Assembly: GCF_900055185.1 (NCBI RefSeq) | Contig: NZ_FIZX01000003.1 | Coordinates: 62,001 to 126,000, forward strand | Direction: 5' to 3' | DNA length: 64,000 nucleotides | DNA from: Grimontia celer | Lineage (GTDB): Bacteria; Pseudomonadota; Gammaproteobacteria; Enterobacterales; Vibrionaceae | Shown: positions 51,515-61,039 of the stretch, one piece after another | Numbering within the stretch: position 1 is the first letter of the stretch | Layout: every line of letters starts with the position of its first letter | The notes under the pieces: model-generated | What the model saw: only the letters and a program-made list of their open reading frames with translations | The model's database searches: none | Told to the model about the DNA's origin: nothing | Program-made: the position numbers and the translations under genes

Positions 51515-51536
51515 CGGCTTTGCTAGAGCAAAGCCG
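51515..51536 (+). repeat. 10-bp perfect inverted repeat at the predicted ftsQ mRNA 5' end
   Basis: CGGCTTTGCT-AG-AGCAAAGCCG, with no following T-tract, so not a terminator. It starts within a few bases of the predicted transcription start and would form a 5'-terminal stem-loop or act as an operator. Confidence 0.7.
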
Positions 51537-51571
51537 CAGGTTGCCTGACGATAGAGAGGCAATAGCCTGAT

Positions 51572-52348
51572 ATGACAAATATGACCGTTGAGGACATACC
51601 GGCTCAGCCTTCAATGTTGAAAGAACATTGGGGGGGGCTGGTGTTTTTAGTATTTGTCATTCTGGTAATTCTTTGGTCTCTGCTCCGGGTCATTGCCTGG
51701 ATGGGTGACGAGGAACAACTGCCGCTATCCCAAATTGTTGTACAAGGCGAGCTTGAGCATTTAACACCGTTGGAAGTCCGTAATGCGGTTTTGCAACTCG
51801 GTGGCTTGAATAGCTTCATGATCCAAGATGTGGATGACATCCACAGTGCGATTTCTGCACTACCTTGGGTCGCTAATGTCGCAGTACGAAAACAGTGGCC
51901 GGATACGATCAAAGTCAATGTGACTGAATACCAGCCTCAGGCAGTCTGGAATGGATCGTTTCTTTTGGATGTTGGCGGGGACGTGTTTGGCGCGGATCCT
52001 GCTGAGGTAAAAAATTTGGGTCTGGTTTCACTCCATGGCCCAGATGGCAGTGAAAAAGAAGTGCTGGAAGCATGGCGAGAAATGCGCAGTATTCTGGCAC
52101 CAACAAAATTAGAAATTGCTGCCTTGGCGCTCAACGAGCGTCGCTCGTGGCGAATTGTCACCCGTGATGGTGTGAGAATTGAATTAGGACGGGAGTCCCG
52201 CAACGAGAGATTAGAACGCTTTGTCGATTTACTTGACGACTTCAGGTCAACTGACAGGGCGATTCAATATGTAGACTTGCGCTATGACACTGGTGCTGCG
52301 GTGGGGTGGAAAGCCCCTGAAGCGGACGCTGGTGACGAAAATACCTGA
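51572..52348 (+). CDS. ftsQ: Cell division protein FtsQ
   Basis: A 258-residue bitopic protein with a short cytoplasmic part, one membrane helix (about 22-45), a POTRA domain (LSQIVVQGELEHLTPLEVRNAV...) and a beta domain that binds FtsB/FtsL. It recruits FtsLB to the divisome. A G8 run (51630-51637) spans codons just before the membrane helix. The ribosome site is weak (GAGAGGCAATAGCCTGAT before the ATG). Confidence 0.94.
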   Translation: MTNMTVEDIPAQPSMLKEHWGGLVFLVFVILVILWSLLRVIAWMGDEEQLPLSQIVVQGELEHLTPLEVRNAVLQLGGLNSFMIQDVDDIHSAISALPWVANVAVRKQWPDTIKVNVTEYQPQAVWNGSFLLDVGGDVFGADPAEVKNLGLVSLHGPDGSEKEVLEAWREMRSILAPTKLEIAALALNERRSWRIVTRDGVRIELGRESRNERLERFVDLLDDFRSTDRAIQYVDLRYDTGAAVGWKAPEADAGDENT

Positions 52349-52359
52349 GAGTAGGTGGA

Positions 52360-53616
52360 ATGAAACAAACAACTGACAGACCGCTGATTGTTGGATTGGA
52401 TATCGGAACCTCCAAGGTTTCTGTTCTGGTCAGTGAGATTTTGCCTGACGGTGCGATCAATGTGCTAGGCGTGGGCTCTACGCCTTCACAAGGCATGGAT
52501 AAAGGCGGTGTCAATGATCTTGAGTCTGTCGTGAAGTCAGTGGAACGCGCGGTTAATGACGCCGAACTGATGTCTGACTGCAAGATTCGCTCCGTCTACC
52601 TGTCGCTGTCAGGTAAGCATATTCATTGCCAGACCGAACGCGGTATGGGCACGATTTCCGACGAGGAAGTCACGCAGGATGATGTCGACATGGTCATTCA
52701 CACGGCGAAGTCGGTGAAGATCAGCGACGAGCAGCGCGTGCTGCACGTTATCCCGCAGGAATATAAAATCGACTACCAGGAAGGGATCAAGAATCCTGTT
52801 GGTCTTTCCGGTGTGCGTATGGAAGCCAGCGTGCACCTTATCACTTGCCACAATGATACCGCGCGAAATATCGAAAAAGCGGTGGAACGTTGTGGCCTGA
52901 AAGTGGACCAATTAATTTTCTCTGGTCTGGCGGCTAGCCACGCGGTGATCACTGCTGACGAGAGAGAGTTGGGGGTATGCGTCGTCGATATTGGCGGCGG
53001 AACCATGGACATTGCAGTATGGACTGGCGGTGCTTTGCGTCATGCAGCCGTTATTCCATACGCAGGAAATGTCATCACCAGCGACATTGCTTATGCCTTC
53101 GGTACACCTCTTAGCGACGCTGAGAAAATCAAAGTGAAGCATGGGTGTGCGTTAAGTGAACTGGTGAACAAAGATGCCAAGGTTAATGTGCCAAGCGTTG
53201 GAGGGCGTCCTTCACGGAGCCTTCAGCGCCAGACACTGGCCGAAGTCATTGAGCCACGTTGTAGTGAATTGCTGGGGTTGGTGCAGCAAGAACTGGAACG
53301 TGTGCAGGAACGTCTGCGCGGACAAGGTGTGAAACACCAATTGGCCGCAGGTATTGTCCTTACGGGCGGTGCTGCGCAAATGCAGGGACTGGCGGAATGC
53401 GCTGAGCGTGTCTTCCAGAACCAGGTGCGCGCGGGGCTTCCAGCCGGTGTGACAGGGCTGACTGACTATGTCAATGCGACCTATCACGCCACTGCAGTTG
53501 GGTTACTGCATTACGGCAAAGAAAACCTATTGAACGAATCGAGCGAGCCGGAGCCTAAAAGAACTGTATCAGGCATGTTCAGTAAACTTAGTGGCTGGCT
53601 TAAGAAAGAATTTTAA
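52360..53616 (+). CDS. ftsA: Cell division protein FtsA
   Basis: A 418-residue actin-like ATPase, with phosphate-1 loop GLDIGTSKVSVLV, phosphate-2 VVDIGGGTMDIAVW and adenosine motif LTGGAAQMQGL. The C-terminal amphipathic helix (FSKLSGWLKKEF) tethers it to the membrane. It anchors FtsZ and signals to FtsN/FtsQLB. It lies 11 bases after ftsQ. Confidence 0.97.
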   Translation: MKQTTDRPLIVGLDIGTSKVSVLVSEILPDGAINVLGVGSTPSQGMDKGGVNDLESVVKSVERAVNDAELMSDCKIRSVYLSLSGKHIHCQTERGMGTISDEEVTQDDVDMVIHTAKSVKISDEQRVLHVIPQEYKIDYQEGIKNPVGLSGVRMEASVHLITCHNDTARNIEKAVERCGLKVDQLIFSGLAASHAVITADERELGVCVVDIGGGTMDIAVWTGGALRHAAVIPYAGNVITSDIAYAFGTPLSDAEKIKVKHGCALSELVNKDAKVNVPSVGGRPSRSLQRQTLAEVIEPRCSELLGLVQQELERVQERLRGQGVKHQLAAGIVLTGGAAQMQGLAECAERVFQNQVRAGLPAGVTGLTDYVNATYHATAVGLLHYGKENLLNESSEPEPKRTVSGMFSKLSGWLKKEF

Positions 53617-53649
53617 ACCTGATGCGAACAGGAAAGACGGAGAGAACAC

Positions 53650-54831
53650 ATGTTTGAACCGATGATGGAAATGTCCAACGATGCAGTAATTAAAGTCGTT
53701 GGTGTTGGCGGCGGCGGTGGTAATGCAGTCGAGCACATGGTGCGTGAGTCAATTGAAGGGGTGGAGTTCATCACCGTCAATACCGATGCTCAGGCACTGC
53801 GCAAGACAGCGGTAAGCACCGTTATCCAAATTGGTGGCGATATCACGAAAGGTCTAGGTGCGGGTGCAAACCCACAGGTAGGCCGTGAATCTGCAATGGA
53901 AGATCGCGAAGCGATTAAAGCTGAGCTCGAAGGTGCCGATATGGTATTTATCGCGGCAGGCATGGGCGGTGGTACCGGTACTGGTGCGGCACCTGTGATT
54001 GCTGAGGTAGCGAAAGAGCTGGGCATTCTAACCGTGGCAGTAGTGACTAAGCCATTTAGCTTCGAAGGTAAGAAGCGTATGGCGTTTGCGGAGCAGGGGA
54101 TTGATGAGCTTTCTAAGCACGTTGACTCTCTGATCACTATCCCGAACGAGAAGTTGCTGAAAGTTCTGGGTCGCGGCATCACCTTGCTGGATGCGTTTGC
54201 GAAAGCAAACGATGTATTGCGTAACGCAGTACAGGGCATCGCAGAGCTGATCACTCGTCCAGGCCTTATCAACGTCGACTTTGCGGACGTCCGCACTGTG
54301 ATGTCTGAAATGGGTCATGCCATGATGGGTAGCGGCGTTGCAACGGGTGAAGACCGTGCAGAAGAAGCGGCCGAAATGGCAATTTCAAGCCCACTGCTGG
54401 AAGATATTGATCTGGCAGGCGCTCGTGGTGTTCTGGTGAACATTACAGCTGGTTTTGATATGCGACTGGATGAATTTGAAACTGTGGGCAACACTGTTAA
54501 AGCGTTCGCCTCTGACAACGCCACTGTGGTTATCGGTTCGTCCATGGATCCAGAAATGAGTGACGAACTTCGCGTGACTGTAGTCGCTACAGGTATTGGT
54601 AACGAGCGTAAGCCAGACATCACTTTGGTGCCAGGCACGCAGCAAAAACCAACACCGGTAGAAAATAAGGCACAGCCTTTGCAAGAAACACCAAAGGCGG
54701 CAACGCCTGTGCAAGGTGGACGTCCTTCAGAACCGTCTGTTCAACCACAGACTTCTAACGTTGCACCGAAGCCGAAACAGGAACAAGACTACCTAGATAT
54801 CCCTGCGTTTTTACGTAAACAAGCGGATTAA
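53650..54831 (+). CDS. ftsZ: Cell division protein FtsZ
   Basis: A 393-residue tubulin homologue. The GTP signature GGGTGTG is at 106-112 and the T7 loop [11 protein letters not shown] activates GTP hydrolysis of the neighbouring subunit. A variable proline/glutamine-rich linker (about 318-378) leads to the conserved C-terminal peptide [14 protein letters not shown] that binds FtsA, ZipA and MinC. It forms the Z ring. Confidence 0.98.
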   Translation: MFEPMMEMSNDAVIKVVGVGGGGGNAVEHMVRESIEGVEFITVNTDAQALRKTAVSTVIQIGGDITKGLGAGANPQVGRESAMEDREAIKAELEGADMVFIAAGMGGGTGTGAAPVIAEVAKELGILTVAVVTKPFSFEGKKRMAFAEQGIDELSKHVDSLITIPNEKLLKVLGRGITLLDAFAKANDVLRNAVQGIAELITRPGLINVDFADVRTVMSEMGHAMMGSGVATGEDRAEEAAEMAISSPLLEDIDLAGARGVLVNITAGFDMRLDEFETVGNTVKAFASDNATVVIGSSMDPEMSDELRVTVVATGIGNERKPDITLVPGTQQKPTPVENKAQPLQETPKAATPVQGGRPSEPSVQPQTSNVAPKPKQEQDYLDIPAFLRKQAD

Positions 54832-54844
54832 CAATAGGCAGTGC

Positions 54845-54873
54845 TTGGTTTGTGTACAGCAGCATGGTATCAT
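54845..54873 (+). promoter_or_regulatory. Sigma-70 promoter of lpxC
   Basis: TTGGTT (54845-54850), a 17-base spacer and TATCAT (54868-54873). The -10 spans the loop and right arm of the inverted repeat at 54859-54878. Confidence 0.55.
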
Positions 54874-54878
54874 GCTGC
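54859..54878 (+). repeat. 8-bp perfect inverted repeat overlapping the lpxC -10
   Basis: GCAGCATG-GTAT-CATGCTGC. It is followed by CCGTTTTG, a poor T-tract, so it may also act as a weak terminator after ftsZ. Confidence 0.7.
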
Positions 54879-54951
54879 CCGTTTTGCCCTATTGTGACAC
54901 TGTAATGAGTGATTTGGGGCGCAAAAACATGTATTCAGTTGGGAATGGCAG

Positions 54952-55869
54952 ATGATTAGACAAAGAACATTAAAAACTATTGTTCAAACGACCGGAGTTG
55001 GTTTGCACTCTGGCCGTAAGGTCACCTTGATCCTGCGCCCGGCTGCAGCGAACACAGGCGTGATTTATCGCCGTACTGACCTGAATCCACCGGTAGATTT
55101 TCCGGCGGATCCGGCTTCTGTACGCGACACCATGCTGTGTACTGCACTGGTTAATGATGATGGCGTACGTATCTCTACCGTTGAGCACCTTAACGCTGCT
55201 CTGGCTGGTATGGGTATCGATAACGTGATTATCGAAGTAGATGCACCAGAGATTCCAATTATGGACGGCAGCGCAAGCCCGTTCATTTATCTGCTGCAAT
55301 CTGCCGGTATTGAAACACTTAATGCACCAAAGCGTTTTGTTCGCATTAAGAAACCTGTTCGCATCGAAGACGGCGACAAGTGGGCAGAATTGCTGCCATA
55401 TGACGGCTTCCGCCTTGACTTCGCCATCGATTTCAATCACCCGGCAATTGAAGCTGAGCAACAAAATCTGGTGTTGGACTTCTCTTCTCAGTCGTTCATC
55501 AAAGACATCAGCCGCGCACGTACCTTTGGTTTCATGCGTGACATCGAGTATCTCCAGTCACGTAACCTATGTCTGGGTGGTAGCTTTGATTGTGCAATCG
55601 TCCTTGATGATTACCGAATCCTGAACGAAGAAGGCCTGCGTTTCGACAACGAGTTGGTGAAACACAAAGTATTGGATGCCATTGGTGACCTTTATATGTG
55701 TGGCCACAACATCATTGGTGAGATGCGCGCATACAAGTCAGGCCATGCGTTGAATAACCAGTTGCTGCGTGCAGTGCTGGCTGATCAAGAAGCATGGGAG
55801 TGGGCGACATTTGAAGATGAGCAGACGCTCCCAGTGACATTCGCACAACCAGGTATGGTTCTAGCGTAA
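54952..55869 (+). CDS. lpxC: UDP-3-O-acyl-N-acetylglucosamine deacetylase LpxC
   Basis: A 305-residue zinc deacetylase, the committed step of lipid A synthesis. Metal ligand His79 lies in [10 protein letters not shown]; the second pair is in [10 protein letters not shown], and the general-base histidine is in [10 protein letters not shown]. Normal family length. It follows ftsZ by 120 bases with its own promoter and is followed by a terminator. In E. coli the C-terminus is read by FtsH; here it ends FAQPGMVLA, also ending in hydrophobic residues. Confidence 0.97.
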   Translation: MIRQRTLKTIVQTTGVGLHSGRKVTLILRPAAANTGVIYRRTDLNPPVDFPADPASVRDTMLCTALVNDDGVRISTVEHLNAALAGMGIDNVIIEVDAPEIPIMDGSASPFIYLLQSAGIETLNAPKRFVRIKKPVRIEDGDKWAELLPYDGFRLDFAIDFNHPAIEAEQQNLVLDFSSQSFIKDISRARTFGFMRDIEYLQSRNLCLGGSFDCAIVLDDYRILNEEGLRFDNELVKHKVLDAIGDLYMCGHNIIGEMRAYKSGHALNNQLLRAVLADQEAWEWATFEDEQTLPVTFAQPGMVLA

Positions 55870-55882
55870 TCGAAAGAACAAA

Positions 55883-55915
55883 GAAAAAACCGAAGCTAAA
55901 GCTTCGGTTTTTTTA
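55883..55915. terminator. Bidirectional terminator between lpxC and dciA
   Basis: The hairpin AAAACCGAAGC-TAAA-GCTTCGGTTTT is flanked by A- and T-runs, between convergent genes. Confidence 0.93.
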
Positions 55916-55932
55916 TGCCTGTAGAAAGGTGA

Positions 55933-56397
55933 CTAATCTTCCCGATTCGACGTGGCTGCGATGGCTTCCAAGCGTTTTTTTACTTTTTCCGGCGCGCCTT
56001 CAGCGATAGCTTTAAGATACTCGGCCGCCATAGGGCTAACCTTGCGCATCTTTTTCTCAGCCTCTTTAGCTTCTTCCTTTTTCTCTAAATCGACGGCTAG
56101 CGCTGGGTTAACCTTTATCTCAATCGTCATTAGCGAAGGGAGTGTGTTCCTTCTAAGCGCGGACATCAAAGTGTGTCTGTCATAGTTTAGCCTGGTTGCC
56201 CATGCTGAAGAACCGCACTCCAAAATCAAAATACCATCACGGTAATTCGCCACGCGGCATTGTTTTGCCGATTGGGTAGGCAGCAAAGCCTTAACCTGCT
56301 CATTGAGCTGGGAAAGCGCCATGGCTCGCTGACGCACTTGCCCGGTCAGTGAGCTTTCCAGTAGTTCCTGGGCGGCTTGTGGTCGATGGTCTCTCAT
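55933..56397 (-). CDS. dciA: DciA-family protein (DUF721), replicative helicase loader
   Basis: A 154-residue protein with the DUF721 domain (about residues 10-95: VRQRAMALSQLNEQVKALLP, CRVANYRDGILILECGSSAWATRLNYDR) and a charged lysine/glutamate-rich helical tail. DciA is the ancestral loader of the DnaB helicase in bacteria that lack phage-derived DnaC, and has been studied in Vibrio cholerae. The position next to secA is typical for vibrios. The domain assignment is firm; the loader role is from the family. Confidence 0.88.
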   Translation of the reverse strand: MRDHRPQAAQELLESSLTGQVRQRAMALSQLNEQVKALLPTQSAKQCRVANYRDGILILECGSSAWATRLNYDRHTLMSALRRNTLPSLMTIEIKVNPALAVDLEKKEEAKEAEKKMRKVSPMAAEYLKAIAEGAPEKVKKRLEAIAATSNRED

Positions 56398-56825
56398 TGA
56401 TGTCTGTTATCCCAAAAAGCATAGTTAAAGAGTATCAATTCCCGGCTATTCTCTCCATGTCATCCCTGCATAAACCTTGATATGGCGTTATAAGTTTGCA
56501 CCACAACTGAACATAAACTGCACTAAAAAGGTTCTAGTCAATGAACGGGTTCTAATTTTTGTCAACGAAAGTCGATGAACCCGCATTACAGGTGGGATGA
56601 GCGATAGATATGCCTTATTATAATCAGCCTTGAAGTACCATAGCGTGATTAACTGATTCACAGGCCTTGAAATCTGACTCCAAAGGCACAAGATCAACGC
56701 TATAACGCATCGTTAATTCTTCCGAAAGAATTTTGGCAGAGGGATATGCTGATTGTTCTCTGCCGCACTGGATCCAGGCTTTGGCCAACACGCTAAAGCG
56801 ACAAAATGAGAGAAACGGCAAAGCC
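56398..56825. other. dciA/secA intergenic region, no SecM gene
   Basis: 428 bases between divergent genes. There is no SecM-sized ORF. It contains a perfect TATAAT at 56619-56624 with a weak -35, several ORFs below 12 codons, and a 16-codon ORF at 56746-56796 ([16 protein letters not shown]) ending 29 bases before secA. The secA frame itself is open back to 56706 with no good start. Confidence 0.6.
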
Positions 56826-59552
56826 ATGTTATCGAAACTAATTACCAAAGTAATCGGAAGCCGCAATGACCGCACACTGCGTCGCCTTCGCAAAGTTGTA
56901 AACGAAATCAACAACCTTGAACCGCAATTTGAAGCACTCAGCGATGAAGAGCTGAAAGCTAAGACGGCGGAATACCGTGAACGTATCGAGCAAGGTGAAT
57001 CACTGGACGCTATTCTGCCGGAAGCCTTTGCTACCGTACGTGAAGCGTCTAAGCGTGTTTACGGCATGCGTCACTTCGATGTTCAGATGATTGGCGGCAT
57101 GGTACTGAACAATGGCCAAATCGCAGAGATGCGTACCGGTGAAGGTAAAACCCTGACCGCAACCCTGCCAGCTTACCTGCATGCGCTTACGGGCAAAGGT
57201 GTTCACATCGTCACGGTGAACGACTATCTGGCAAAGCGTGATGCTGAAACTAACCGTCCACTGTTTGAATTCCTGGATATGACGGTTGGCGTGAATGTGC
57301 CAAACATGCATCCGCAAGAGAAAAAAGAAGCGTACCTTACAGACATTCTTTACGGAACCAACAACGAGTTCGGTTTCGATTACCTTCGCGACAACATGGC
57401 ATTCCGTGCCGAAGACCGCGTTCAGCGCTCCCGCTACTTTGCCGTAGTGGATGAGGTCGATTCAATCCTTATCGATGAAGCGCGTACCCCTCTGATCATT
57501 TCCGGTCCAGCAGAAGACAGCTCAGATATGTACACTCGTATCAACACGCTGATCCCACAACTGGTTCGCCAGGACAAAGAAGATAGCGAAGAGTACCGTG
57601 GTGACGGTCACTTCACTGTTGATGAAAAGGGCAAGCAGGCTCACCTGACAGAAACCGGTCAGGAATTTGTTGAAGAACTGCTGAAGAAAAATGGCCTGAT
57701 GGAAGAGCACGACACTCTGTACTCTCCAGCCAATATCACTTTGCTTCACCACATCAATGCTGCACTGCGTGCGCACGTGCTGTTTGAGAAAGACGTTGAT
57801 TACATCGTGAAAGACGATGAAGTCATTATCGTTGACGAACACACAGGCCGTACTATGCCTGGCCGTCGTTGGTCTGAAGGTCTGCATCAGGCTGTTGAAG
57901 CCAAAGAAGGCGTGAAGATCCAGAACGAAAACCAGACGCTGGCATCGATCACTTTCCAGAACTTCTTCCGTCTGTATGACCGTCTGTCAGGTATGACAGG
58001 TACCGCAGATACCGAAGCGTTCGAGTTCCAGTCGATTTATGGTTTGGATACTGTAGTTATTCCAACCAACAAACCAATGGTCCGTGATGATATGGCGGAT
58101 CAGGTTTATATGACCGAACGTGAGAAGTTCAACGCGATCATTGAAGATATCAGAGAACGTAGCGAGAAAGGCCAGCCTTCTCTGGTGGGTACGGTTTCGA
58201 TTGAAAAATCTGAGCTGCTTTCGAATGCACTGAAAAAAGCGGGTGTTAAGCACTCAGTACTGAACGCAAAATTCCACGCTTCAGAAGCAGACATTGTCGC
58301 TGAAGCGGGTGCACCAGGTGCGGTGACCATCGCGACCAACATGGCGGGTCGTGGTACTGATATCGTGTTGGGTGGTAGCTGGCAGACTGAAGTTGCTAAG
58401 CTGGAAAACCCATCAGAGCAACAAATTGACGATATCAAAGCGAAATGGCGTGAGCGTCATGACGCAGTGAAAGCAGCGGGTGGCCTTCACATCATTGGTA
58501 CCGAGCGTCACGAATCACGCCGTATCGATAACCAGCTACGTGGTCGTTCAGGTCGTCAGGGTGACCCAGGCTCAAGCCGTTTCTACCTGTCGATGGAAGA
58601 CTCACTGATGCGTATTTTTGCTTCTGAGCGTGTGTCAAACATGATGAAGAAGCTGGGTATGGAAGAGGGCGAAGCGATTGAGCACCCATGGGTGAACAAG
58701 GCGATTGAAAACGCCCAGCGTAAAGTAGAAGGTCGTAACTTCGATATTCGTAAGCAACTGCTGGAATTCGATGACGTCGCTAACGACCAGCGTAAGGTAG
58801 TTTACGAGCTACGTGATGAGTTGATGGAAAATACCGACATCAGCGAAATGATCGAGCAAAATCGTGAAGACATCGTCGATGCGGTGATTGATCAGTACAT
58901 CCCACCTCAATCTCTGGAAGAAATGTGGGACATCGCAGGACTCGAAGGCCGTCTGAAAGCCGACTTCGACGTTGAGCTTCCTTTGCAGCAGTGGTTGGAC
59001 AACGACGACAAGTTGTATGAAGAGCAACTGCGTGAGCAGATCCTGAATAACATCGTTGATGTCTACAAATCGAAAGAAGCCGCTGTGGGTGCTGAAACCC
59101 TGCGTAACTTCGAAAAAGCGGTCATGCTGCAAACGCTGGATACGCTTTGGAAAGAGCACCTGGCCGCAATGGATCACCTGCGTCAGGGTATCCACCTGCG
59201 TGGTTATGCGCAGAAGAACCCGAAACAGGAATACAAGCGTGAATCGTTTGAACTGTTTGAAGGCCTGCTGGAGTCACTGAAGTCAGATGTGATCATGACA
59301 CTGAGCAAAGTACGTGTACAGCAGCCAGAAGAAGTGGATCGCATGGAAGAGCAGCGCCGCGCGCAGGCAGAAGCCGCAGCACGTCGCCAGCAAATGAACC
59401 ATGCCGAAGCGGAAAACCAATTGGCCGACGGTGAAACACAAAATGCATCGTCAGAAACTGTGGTTCGCGATGGCCGTAAAGTGGGTCGTAATGAACCTTG
59501 TCCTTGCGGTTCCGGTAAGAAATTCAAGCAGTGCCACGGTAAGATTGATTAA
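56826..59552 (+). CDS. secA: Preprotein translocase ATPase SecA
   Basis: A 908-residue motor ATPase of the Sec pathway. Walker A is TGEGKT at 104-109 and Walker B reads [27 protein letters not shown] and [15 protein letters not shown]-like [13 protein letters not shown] belong to the second nucleotide-binding fold. The C-terminal [14 protein letters not shown] binds zinc and SecB. ATG 56826 ([20 protein letters not shown]) matches E. coli; the in-frame extension upstream was rejected. The Shine-Dalgarno sequence is weak, which suggests controlled initiation. Confidence 0.98.
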   Translation: MLSKLITKVIGSRNDRTLRRLRKVVNEINNLEPQFEALSDEELKAKTAEYRERIEQGESLDAILPEAFATVREASKRVYGMRHFDVQMIGGMVLNNGQIAEMRTGEGKTLTATLPAYLHALTGKGVHIVTVNDYLAKRDAETNRPLFEFLDMTVGVNVPNMHPQEKKEAYLTDILYGTNNEFGFDYLRDNMAFRAEDRVQRSRYFAVVDEVDSILIDEARTPLIISGPAEDSSDMYTRINTLIPQLVRQDKEDSEEYRGDGHFTVDEKGKQAHLTETGQEFVEELLKKNGLMEEHDTLYSPANITLLHHINAALRAHVLFEKDVDYIVKDDEVIIVDEHTGRTMPGRRWSEGLHQAVEAKEGVKIQNENQTLASITFQNFFRLYDRLSGMTGTADTEAFEFQSIYGLDTVVIPTNKPMVRDDMADQVYMTEREKFNAIIEDIRERSEKGQPSLVGTVSIEKSELLSNALKKAGVKHSVLNAKFHASEADIVAEAGAPGAVTIATNMAGRGTDIVLGGSWQTEVAKLENPSEQQIDDIKAKWRERHDAVKAAGGLHIIGTERHESRRIDNQLRGRSGRQGDPGSSRFYLSMEDSLMRIFASERVSNMMKKLGMEEGEAIEHPWVNKAIENAQRKVEGRNFDIRKQLLEFDDVANDQRKVVYELRDELMENTDISEMIEQNREDIVDAVIDQYIPPQSLEEMWDIAGLEGRLKADFDVELPLQQWLDNDDKLYEEQLREQILNNIVDVYKSKEAAVGAETLRNFEKAVMLQTLDTLWKEHLAAMDHLRQGIHLRGYAQKNPKQEYKRESFELFEGLLESLKSDVIMTLSKVRVQQPEEVDRMEEQRRAQAEAAARRQQMNHAEAENQLADGETQNASSETVVRDGRKVGRNEPCPCGSGKKFKQCHGKID

Positions 59553-59569
59553 ACCTAGGCACGCGAAAG

Positions 59570-59595
59570 AAAAGGCCGCTTAGCGGCCTTTTTTA
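59570..59595 (+). terminator. Terminator after secA
   Basis: The hairpin AAAGGCCGCT-TAGCGGCCTTTT is followed by a T-run, 18 bases before mutT. mutT expression therefore depends on read-through or its own promoter. Confidence 0.85.
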
Positions 59596-59613
59596 TGGAA
59601 GTGAGATAATTAA

Positions 59614-60018
59614 ATGGAAAAGAAACGACTTCATATCGCTGCAGGGATCATTTTGAACCCTGAAGTCAATGCGATTTTCATCACCCAGCGTCCAGCCAAG
59701 GCTCACAAAGGCGGCTTTTGGGAATTTGCTGGTGGTAAAGTTGAAGATGGTGAATCTGCTCTGGAAGCGGTTAAGCGAGAGCTTGAAGAAGAAGTGGGGA
59801 TTACCGCTAAGACTATTGAGCCATTTATTTCACTGGCGCATGAATACCCTGATAAAGCGTTGGCTTTCGATTTCTTTCTTGTCAGAGAATTCGAAGGTAA
59901 ACCGTTTGGTAAAGAAGGGCAGCCAGGGGAGTGGGTGGCTATCAGTGAGCTAGCAAACTATACCTTCCCCGAAGCGAACGATCCGGTGCTGGATAAAATC
60001 CGCGAGATTCTGGGTTAA
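59614..60018 (+). CDS. mutT: 8-oxo-dGTP diphosphatase MutT
   Basis: A 134-residue Nudix hydrolase. The full Nudix box (G-x5-E-x7-REUxEExGU) lies at residues 41-63, with R55-E56 and E59-E60 visible. It removes oxidised guanine nucleotides from the pool and so prevents A:T to C:G changes. It lies downstream of secA as in E. coli. Some members carry a second thiamine-synthase-like domain; this one does not. Confidence 0.95.
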   Translation: MEKKRLHIAAGIILNPEVNAIFITQRPAKAHKGGFWEFAGGKVEDGESALEAVKRELEEEVGITAKTIEPFISLAHEYPDKALAFDFFLVREFEGKPFGKEGQPGEWVAISELANYTFPEANDPVLDKIREILG

Positions 60019-60040
60019 TTGTTTCAGTGTGGAAAATAGG

Positions 60041-60075
60041 CTCCTAGGACCTAAGCCCCAGGAGCTGATCTTTTT
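60041..60075. terminator. Weak terminator candidate between mutT and yacG
   Basis: GCTCCT and AGGAGC pair around a partly self-complementary centre (AGGACCTAAGCCCC) and are followed by TGATCTTTTT. It lies between convergent genes. Confidence 0.45.
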
Positions 60076-60272
60076 CAGTTATCTTCTGACCAGCCGTCAC
60101 TGTCAGACATATCCGGTGCACCGGCAATACGCTTTTCTTCATCGGCCCATTCGCCAAGATCAATCAGTTGGCATTTCTTGCTACAAAACGGTCGAAATGG
60201 GCTGACATCGCCCCAAACCACAGGAATGCCACATTGTGGGCAATTGACGATGGTTGGCTTTTCTTGACTCAC
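60075..60272 (-). CDS. yacG: DNA gyrase inhibitor YacG
   Basis: A 65-residue zinc protein with four cysteines (CPQCG and CSKKC) around [12 protein letters not shown], matching the E. coli protein almost throughout. It binds GyrB and blocks DNA binding. The longer frame starts at a TTG inside zapD; the GTG at 60272 ([12 protein letters not shown]) matches the E. coli start and has AAAGAGG 5 bases upstream, so it was chosen. Confidence 0.92.
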   Translation of the reverse strand: MSQEKPTIVNCPQCGIPVVWGDVSPFRPFCSKKCQLIDLGEWADEEKRIAGAPDMSDSDGWSEDN

Positions 60273-60286
60273 AAAAACCTCTTTAA

Positions 60287-61027
60287 TTAACAAACTGCCA
60301 GAGATAAGGCCATCATGTCTGGGACAGGCTGACTCTCATCAAATGGCATAAAACGGATGGCAAAACGCGACTTGTGACCAGATACTAACGGGAAAGCATT
60401 GTATTCAGTCGAGAGTTGAATGCGTAGCAAGCTTGCTCCTTCCACATCCTGCTGATAAAACCCATTCACCACCGTACATGGCTGAAGGCCAGCACTGCCG
60501 CGGGTCAGACGCAACCAGAAGCTCAGCGCGTTCTCTAGCGGAGCAAGCGTCTGCTTCCATTGTTCCGCATTAGATTGCTTGTGTGCCAGCGGAAGATTCA
60601 GCCAGTGGTGCAGAGACGGCAAATCAAAACTGCAGGTACCACCAGGAATGGAAAAGCGCTGGCGGATAGATGACAAAAACTTATCTTCACGAAGCTTCTG
60701 GCCAAGGCGCGAACCCTGCAGCAATGCTTGCTGGATCTGGCGGCTTTCAAGCAATAGCGCTTTTAGTTGTTCAGTATCGACATTTGGCACATCGAGCCAT
60801 GTTTCGAGCTTGGCACGTTGTTTCTCTAAATCCTTGGCAAGGTCGCCCTTTACCTGTACCTGTTCCAAAATCTCAACCAAGTCGAACAGGCTGCGGAAAA
60901 ATACGCGCCACTGACCGTCATCAGTCAGTGTGGAAGATTGATTGATTTGATCGAGTAGGTACTCAAGACGCAGGTATACGCGAACCTGCTCAGTCAGGGG
61001 ATGCTCGTAAAGGGTGTCACTGCTCAT
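60287..61027 (-). CDS. zapD: Z-ring associated protein ZapD (YacF)
   Basis: A 246-residue cytoplasmic protein of the ZapD/DUF1342 family, largely helical in its N-terminal two thirds with a beta domain ([19 protein letters not shown] and after). ZapD dimers cross-link FtsZ filaments through the FtsZ C-terminal peptide. It lies 12 bases after coaE, in the conserved coaE-zapD-yacG order. Confidence 0.95.
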   Translation of the reverse strand: MSSDTLYEHPLTEQVRVYLRLEYLLDQINQSSTLTDDGQWRVFFRSLFDLVEILEQVQVKGDLAKDLEKQRAKLETWLDVPNVDTEQLKALLLESRQIQQALLQGSRLGQKLREDKFLSSIRQRFSIPGGTCSFDLPSLHHWLNLPLAHKQSNAEQWKQTLAPLENALSFWLRLTRGSAGLQPCTVVNGFYQQDVEGASLLRIQLSTEYNAFPLVSGHKSRFAIRFMPFDESQPVPDMMALSLAVC

Positions 61028-61039
61028 CTTGCTTCCCGT

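Noticed and set aside
56733-56825. 31-residue N-terminal extension of SecA from TTG
   Set aside because: E. coli and general SecA begin at MLSKL; no ribosome site before the TTG. Kept only as part of the leader finding.
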